Below are positions 28,132 through 35,103 of a DNA stretch of 35,103 bases, piece after piece. Origin of the DNA: an uncultured Bacilli bacterium (GTDB taxonomy: Bacteria; Bacillota_I; Bacilli_A; RF39; UBA660); the NCBI GenBank assembly GCA_947588925.1, contig CANQAT010000006.1:1-35103 (forward strand). Direction: 5' to 3'. A program made the translations under genes and the position numbers. Each line of letters opens with the position of its first letter. Positions within the stretch are counted from its first letter, which is position 1. Under the pieces are notes generated by a model that saw nothing but the letters and a program-made list of their open reading frames with translations, had not been told where the DNA came from and made no database searches.

Positions 28132-30741
28132 TTATTTATTTATTTTTTTATATATTTCTAGTATTACTAATATAGATAAAGATATTAATAATAAATATAT
28201 TAAATGAATCATAGGTATTTTTACTATTTCTAATATATTAGATATAAAATCTATTTCCATTACAACAATATGAAGTAATACTGAAGCAAGAACCCCTATT
28301 ACAATTAATAAATTATTTTTAAGTGGTATACTAAATGTTGAACTGGTTTCACTTCTACAATTAAATACATGTATATTTTGAATAAATACTAAAAGTGCCA
28401 TAATATAAGAACGTGCGGTTACTATTTCCATACATAATTTATTTAATAGATAACTCCATACTATAAATACTATAATTCCTATAGATATACCTGATACACA
28501 TATATTCTTAAATAAACTTTTATTAAATATAGATTCTTTAGGATCTCTAGGTTTTTCATATAATATTCCATCTTCTTTTTTTTCAAATGAAAGAGCGAAA
28601 TCTTGAATACCATCAGTCACTACATTAAGCCATAAAAGTTGTATAGCTACAAGTGGCATAGGCATATTAAAAATAATAGCTAAGCAAAAGAATATTACTT
28701 CTGCAAGTCCACAAGAAATTAAAAACAAAATAATTTTTCTAATATTTGAATAAGCTACTCTTCCTTCTTCTATCCCAGATACTATAGATTTAAAATTATC
28801 ATCAGTTATAATCATATCAGCAGTATCACGCGCTATATCTGTTCCACTACCCATAGCTATACCTATATTAGCCGATTTTAAAGCAGGTGCATCGTTTACT
28901 CCATCTCCTGTTACTGCAACAAATTCACCCTGTCTTTTTAATGATTCAACTATATTTAATTTTTGAATTGGTGTTGCTCTAGCAAACACTTTTTTACTTT
29001 TAATAAATTCATCAAAAGCAAAATCTCCTTCTTTAAGTTTTTTATCTATTTCTTCTCCAGTAGTTACCTCATCATAATTATTTAATAAATTTAATTCTTT
29101 TGCGATTGAAAATGCAGTTAGTGGATGATCTCCAGTAATCATTAGAACTTTTATTCCTGCACTCTTACATTTATTTATAGATTCTAATACATCATCTCTA
29201 ATAGGATCTATAAATCCTACCATTCCCATAAATGTTAAATTTTTAATTGATTTTTCATTATATTCACTATTATTTCTTATCTTTCCACATGCTATCGCAA
29301 TTACTCTATAGCCATCGCTTGCTAAAGATTCGTTTTGATTATCTAATACATTAAAATTAGTATTATCTTCTATTAGACTTATATCTTTACAAAAAGATTT
29401 TACAACTTCTAAAGATCCTTTTACAGTACAATATAATTCATTATTTCTTTCATAAAAAACTGCTGAATATTTATTTTCTGATTCATATGGTATAACTTCT
29501 TTTATTTTTATATCTTTTATATCTATATTAAGTTTTTCACCTAATACTAAAAAGGCTATATCTATAGAATCTCCAATCTTTCTATTATCAGATATACTAG
29601 CCTCATTATTAATAACTCCAAGCATAGCTATATCATAAGCAAGTTCAATGTTATTTCCAGTTACATTTCCTTTTAATTCAAATCCAGTTCCAGATATATC
29701 ATAACTAGTATTATTTGGAAGTAATATTTTTTTAGCAGTCTGTTCATTTATTGTTAAAGTCCCAGTTTTATCACTAGCTATTACAGTACAACTTCCAAGA
29801 GATTCTGCTGAATTTAACTTTCTTACAACTACATTTCTTTTAGACATTTTATTAGATGCGATTGTAAGTGCCATAGTAAGAGCTAGAGGTAATCCTTCTG
29901 GCATAGCTGATACTGCAAGAGCTATTACAGATAATATTATTTCATTATATGGAACACCACTTAAAATAAGTAAAATAGCTACTATAAGCGCAATAAATAA
30001 AATTAAAATACTTATTTGTTTAGATAATTTTTCAATTCTAATCGTAAGTGGAGATTTAACTTCTTCTGTTTTATTTATACTATCAGCAATTTTTCCTATT
30101 TCTGTTTTAAGTCCTATATTTACAACAATCCCTTTTCCTCTACCTTTTACTACCGTAGTACCAGAAAATACCATATTAGTTTGTTCAGATAATGGTATAT
30201 TTTCTTTTTCTAATTTACAATTATTCTTATTTACTTGTATACTTTCTCCAGTAAGTATTGCTTCATCAACCATAAGATTATGTGACTCAATAATTCTTAT
30301 ATCTGCGCTTATCTTATCTCCTGATTCTAATATTACAAAATCTCCTATAGTTAAATCAAAAGCATCTACTAAAATAACTTTTCCATCTCTTACTACTTTA
30401 GTTTTATTAGTTACTAATTTTTCTAATGACTCTATAGTATTATTAGCTTTATACTCTTGATAAGTTCCCATTAATGTATCTAGTAATATTATAAATATTA
30501 TCGCAAACGCATCTATAATTTCTCCTGTAATTATAGATGCCATAACAGCAATTAATAATAATAGTAATATAGGATCTTTAAATTGATTTATAAATATTTT
30601 TAATATACTATCTTTTTTCCTTTTAGGTAATAAATTCTTACCATATTTTTTTAATCTATCATTTACCTGTTTTAAAGATAAACCCTTATTACTTGTATCT
30701 AATTCATTATATAATTCTTCTATATTTTTGTTATAAAACAT
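28132..30741 (-). CDS. P-type cation-translocating ATPase (Ca2+-type, PIIA/PIIB)
   Basis: 'ASDKTGTLT', 'ILTGES', 'VAVTGDGVNDAPALKSANIGIAMG', 'AVSAMPEGLPLALT'. Confidence 0.97.
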   Translation of the reverse strand: MFYNKNIEELYNELDTSNKGLSLKQVNDRLKKYGKNLLPKRKKDSILKIFINQFKDPILLLLLIAVMASIITGEIIDAFAIIFIILLDTLMGTYQEYKANNTIESLEKLVTNKTKVVRDGKVILVDAFDLTIGDFVILESGDKISADIRIIESHNLMVDEAILTGESIQVNKNNCKLEKENIPLSEQTNMVFSGTTVVKGRGKGIVVNIGLKTEIGKIADSINKTEEVKSPLTIRIEKLSKQISILILFIALIVAILLILSGVPYNEIILSVIALAVSAMPEGLPLALTMALTIASNKMSKRNVVVRKLNSAESLGSCTVIASDKTGTLTINEQTAKKILLPNNTSYDISGTGFELKGNVTGNNIELAYDIAMLGVINNEASISDNRKIGDSIDIAFLVLGEKLNIDIKDIKIKEVIPYESENKYSAVFYERNNELYCTVKGSLEVVKSFCKDISLIEDNTNFNVLDNQNESLASDGYRVIAIACGKIRNNSEYNEKSIKNLTFMGMVGFIDPIRDDVLESINKCKSAGIKVLMITGDHPLTAFSIAKELNLLNNYDEVTTGEEIDKKLKEGDFAFDEFIKSKKVFARATPIQKLNIVESLKRQGEFVAVTGDGVNDAPALKSANIGIAMGSGTDIARDTADMIITDDNFKSIVSGIEEGRVAYSNIRKIILFLISCGLAEVIFFCLAIIFNMPMPLVAIQLLWLNVVTDGIQDFALSFEKKEDGILYEKPRDPKESIFNKSLFKNICVSGISIGIIVFIVWSYLLNKLCMEIVTARSYIMALLVFIQNIHVFNCRSETSSTFSIPLKNNLLIVIGVLASVLLHIVVMEIDFISNILEIVKIPMIHLIYLLLISLSILVILEIYKKINK

Positions 30742-30911
30742 TGATTACATCCTCAATTCTATATTACAAATATTATTATACAGATATAACTTTTTCTTGT
30801 AAAGATTTTTTTGCTTATATTGCCAAGCACTTTCCATAAAAATTAAAAAGACTACTGTGTTTATTTACAATAATATTTGTAAATTTTTCAGTACTCTTTT
30901 TAAGTCATTTT

Positions 30912-32279
<1,368 letters not shown>

Positions 32280-32289
32280 ATTATTCCTC

Positions 32290-32410
32290 CCATAATTTAA
32301 AAAAATCTAGAATATATAAGGGCGAATTATCGCGGTTCCACCTTACTTATTCTAGACGAATATCTTTTAAAATATTGCTCGTGGTTTCCAAGCCAGTCAT
32401 CACATTGATA
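32290..32410 (-). promoter_or_regulatory. T-box leader of glyS (compact)
   Basis: Minus strand AAGGTGGAACCGCGATAATTCGCCC T-box core; TCTAGAATA...TATTCTAGATTTTTTT terminator; upstream promoter TTGACA-17-TATAAT (32445-32417). Confidence 0.93.
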
Positions 32411-32416
32411 AATTGT

Positions 32417-32445
32417 ATTATAATCTAATAATAATTATTTGTCAA
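32417..32445 (-). promoter_or_regulatory. Sigma70-type promoter for the T-box-glyS transcript
   Basis: TTGACA (32440-32445) -17- TATAAT (32417-32422). Confidence 0.8.
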
Positions 32446-32448
32446 TAA

Positions 32449-32643
32449 TTATTCGCAAGTTGCTTCTCCAGGTTTTATACCTTCTACATAAGTTTTATTT
32501 AATATTTCACATGAAGATTTAGTTATAGAGTCATGTAAATATCCACCTAACAATTTAACTAAACTAACTACAATTACACTTATAACGGCTATGATAAGTA
32601 AATATTCAACTAAAGCTTGTCCTTTATTATTTAAAGTTCTCAT
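32449..32643 (-). CDS. Flp-like/class III signal peptide pilin-like small protein
   Basis: 'NNKGQALVEYLLIIAVISVIVVSLVKLLGGYL'. Confidence 0.8.
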   Translation of the reverse strand: MRTLNNKGQALVEYLLIIAVISVIVVSLVKLLGGYLHDSITKSSCEILNKTYVEGIKPGEATCE

Positions 32644-32726
32644 ACTCCTAACCTCCAGTACTATTACAATTATATATATTTTTTGTTATTTTGTCAATAA
32701 CATGATATAATTTCTATGGTGAGTAA

Positions 32727-33041
32727 ATGAAAGTTATAAAAGATAATAAAACTATTGATTTAATTTATTGTAATAATTTTTTTAATAGATTTAAAGGATT
32801 AATGTTTAAAAGAAATTTTAATTATTGTATGTGTTTTCCAAAATGTAATTCTATTCATACATTTTTTATGTTAAGTAAAATTGATGTTGTTATGACTGAT
32901 AAGGATTATAATATATTATATATTTATAAAAATCTTAAACCTTATAGAGTTATATTACCTAAAAAACATGTATATTATACATTTGAATTCCCAATAGATA
33001 AATTTAAATTTAATAAAGGAGAAAAAATAAAAATTTTTTAA
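32727..33041 (+). CDS. DUF192 protein
   Basis: 'NRFKGLMFKRNFNYCMCFPKCNSIHTFFMLSKIDVVMTDKDYNIL'. Confidence 0.88.
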   Translation: MKVIKDNKTIDLIYCNNFFNRFKGLMFKRNFNYCMCFPKCNSIHTFFMLSKIDVVMTDKDYNILYIYKNLKPYRVILPKKHVYYTFEFPIDKFKFNKGEKIKIF

Positions 33042-33171
33042 TTTAATATATTTAAAAACTGATAAATCAAAATTCATTTATCAGTTTTTATTTTAGTATT
33101 TACTTGTATAACTTTTATTAATTTTTACTAAATTTATAATCAAATTATTATATTTAAACGAAAACCTATGA

Positions 33172-33345
33172 AACTACAAAAACGAGGCGAAAACCGTGGT
33201 TAGTGCCACTATTGCCATCGGATTTTAGGAAGTTGAACACATCCGCACCGGACGTATTGTTGTAGTTGCCTCCACGAAAGAGCCAAGGGTACGACGAACT
33301 AACGAAAAAACTATTACAGACTAATTTCCACATATATCTAAATTA
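33172..33345 (-). pseudogene. Orphan C-terminal fragment of an FGE/C-type-lectin-like (DGR target-like) protein
   Basis: Minus translation WKLVCNSFFVSSSYPWLFRGGNYNNTSGADVFNFLKSDGNSGTNHGFRLVFVVS* aligns without gaps over 41 residues to the C-terminus of 33676-35103. Confidence 0.85.
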
Positions 33346-33520
33346 GATATACCATTATTTAATCTCAAAATTAATTAAGATAATTCTTGTCTCAGTTTTA
33401 AATTAATAATACAAACATAACGCAAATAAACACTGCCTTAGTTTAATAATATTATTTAAATCAAAAAACTTACTGCTTATAAATCATTGTATTAAAAACT
33501 AACTGAAACAAGGAAAATGC

Positions 33521-33603
33521 TTATCCTAAGCGAGGTAGGCAGCCAAAATAAATTTCGGGCGCCTACCATATCCAGCTAACAAAAAAGCGTGTGGGCAGGA
33601 TAA
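33521..33603. other. Candidate structured RNA/DNA element
   Basis: TTATCCT/AGGATAA outer stem and GGTAGGC(A)GCC/GGC GCCTACC inner stem; locally GC-rich in an AT-rich intergenic region. Confidence 0.5.
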
Positions 33604-33675
33604 TACATTCTTTCCAATTTATGAGTAATTTTTATTTATAGTTTATATTATACTACTTGCATTTAGAGTGAGCTG

Positions 33676-35103
33676 CTACGCAGCTGCGAAAACTACGCGG
33701 AAGCCAATGTAGGGGAGGGCATTGCCACTGTTGTAGTAGAAGTGAAACATACCTGAACCAGACCCAACGCCAAAGTAGCCTCCACGTAAGAACCAAGGGT
33801 ACACCAAATATGGATAATTCTGATTATCACTGTACCATCCTCTTGTTTCGCTAAGGGCTTCTCCATAACAGTTTCCTCCATTACATGCTGTTTCTGAGAA
33901 TGCACCATTTGATGAAGTTTTATCTTTGGTTTGATATTCTTTATAATATTTTAAATTTGATGGAGTATTTTTCCATATTGTTGTAAATCCTGCAAGATTG
34001 TTCCAGGTATCATTGTAGTATCTTGAACCCCATTCTTTTCCTTCTTCTTCTGCTCCTATATCTACATAGCCCATGACATGTTCAAAAGCTCCTCCACTCA
34101 TATCATATACTCCTGTGATGTTTCCTGTTGTTGATGCCCCTTCTCCACATAAGTTTATTTTTTCTTTTGTTGATGTACTTATATTATCATATGTACATGT
34201 TCCTTCTTTTGAATAACCAGAAGTGGATGGCTTTCCACTACTTCGTCCTGTATACCTTGCATTCCAAACATTATCACTTGGATATTCTCCTGAATCATTT
34301 TTATATATTTCTTTGTTTGCTCCCTCATAATTTGGATTTCCATATTTGCCATATTTACTTTGTGATAAATATGCTACTGCTCCCCATTCACTATTCTTTG
34401 CCATATGACTATCAAAATATGTGTTTGATAATTTTTGGGCTGTATCAAACATTGTCTTCACATTTATATTCACTAATGATTGTTGATTTGGTAATATTGT
34501 TGGATTTTCTCCTGTTCCTGTTGTTTCAAATTTTCCTACCCATATTCCACTTAACTCTTCATCCCCAAATATAAATGCCGGATGTAATATGTAATTTTCA
34601 TCTGCTTCTTCTTTATCTATTGGAATAAATTGTATATCGATTGCTCCTGGAAGCGTTTTACTTTCTCCACACATTCCATAATCGTCATCTATTTTATATT
34701 CATATCTTGGTATCCATACAAACATCCCTATTATATCAGAATCACCTTCTGAATCATCTGGTATAACTAATGTATCTCCTACATTTTTATTTATTCCTTC
34801 TTTTAGTATTACTGCATTCGCCCATTCTTGGTGTCTATAGTTATACCATTCTGAATCATTACTTGTTGTTATTATCCAGTTATTTCCATCATACTTTACT
34901 GGTATTAAATTCCCTATCTCTGGTTTATTTGGTTCACTTGTTTTATATGTTATTCTACATATTTCTTCTACTTCTTCACTTAATACTAGATTCTTATTTC
35001 TTAATTCTAATTCATATTCTCCTATATTCATTTCATATACATCTGTTATTTTTCCTTCTTCTAGTACTATTGTTCCTTTACTTGGTTTTTGTCCACTTGC
35101 TTC
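33676..35103 (-). CDS. FGE-sulfatase/C-type-lectin-fold protein with DGR-like variable C-terminus; 5' end beyond window
   Basis: 'YDMSGGAFEHVMGYVD...YPWFLRGGYFGVGSGSGMFHFYYNSGNALPYIGFRVVFAAA'; frame stays open upstream of 35031 to the window edge (EASGQKPSKGTIVLEEGKITDVYEMNIGEYEL...). Confidence 0.85.
   Translation of the reverse strand, partial: EASGQKPSKGTIVLEEGKITDVYEMNIGEYELELRNKNLVLSEEVEEICRITYKTSEPNKPEIGNLIPVKYDGNNWIITTSNDSEWYNYRHQEWANAVILKEGINKNVGDTLVIPDDSEGDSDIIGMFVWIPRYEYKIDDDYGMCGESKTLPGAIDIQFIPIDKEEADENYILHPAFIFGDEELSGIWVGKFETTGTGENPTILPNQQSLVNINVKTMFDTAQKLSNTYFDSHMAKNSEWGAVAYLSQSKYGKYGNPNYEGANKEIYKNDSGEYPSDNVWNARYTGRSSGKPSTSGYSKEGTCTYDNISTSTKEKINLCGEGASTTGNITGVYDMSGGAFEHVMGYVDIGAEEEGKEWGSRYYNDTWNNLAGFTTIWKNTPSNLKYYKEYQTKDKTSSNGAFSETACNGGNCYGEALSETRGWYSDNQNYPYLVYPWFLRGGYFGVGSGSGMFHFYYNSGNALPYIGFRVVFAAA

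Noticed and set aside
27945-28175. Plus-strand ORF 76 aa across the MITE-like element
   Set aside because: Spans the hairpin and terminal repeats and runs into the ATPase 3' end; no RBS; structure explains the sequence better than coding.
33172-33345. Direct template-repeat (TR) assignment for the 33676-33800 variable region
   Set aside because: Many codon differences are not at adenines (for example TTC/CTC, GTA/CTC, TAC/CTA), so it fails the DGR TR-to-VR rule; kept only as a related copy.
33693-33908. Minus-strand alternative-frame ORF 71 aa
   Set aside because: Overlaps the FGE/CLec CDS in another frame; the CDS has clear domain similarity.
34128-34574. Plus-strand ORF 148 aa
   Set aside because: Antisense to the FGE/CLec CDS; hydrophobic low-complexity translation.

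Overview
This AT-rich window comes from a low-GC Firmicutes/Mollicutes-like genome. The left half (about 1-18 kb) is accessory and heavily rearranged. It contains decayed integrase and recombinase fragments, and a three-deep nest in which an IS66-type element sits inside an IS21-family element, which sits inside a group IIC intron relic placed directly after a terminator. It also contains a duplicated mnmA (one copy frameshifted), a YhcG/DUF1016 nuclease, CYTH-like and deoxyribosyltransferase-like genes, and a candidate type I toxin-antitoxin locus. The right half is mostly ordinary chromosome: tRNA-Arg, HD-domain protein, DUF3048, ddl, murF, alpha/beta hydrolase, RhuM, CPBP protease, SPFH, NfeD, P-type ATPase, T-box-glyS, a Flp-like pilin and DUF192. 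The window ends in an FGE/C-type-lectin-like protein whose C-terminus resembles a diversity-generating-retroelement (DGR) variable region, with a second divergent copy of that C-terminus about 370 bp away. The observations I would follow up first are: (1) the candidate type I toxin at 16.3-16.6 kb, with convergent promoters and terminators and two nested long-range 5'-3' mRNA pairings; (2) the DGR-like variable C-terminus and its orphan second copy at 33.2-33.8 kb; (3) the 252-bp MITE-like element at 27.87-28.12 kb with doubled terminal repeats, a ~100-nt hairpin and a 28-bp flanking direct repeat; (4) the nested IS66/IS21/group IIC intron; (5) the mosaic divergence between the two mnmA copies. 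Everything here was read by eye; no database search or folding program was run.
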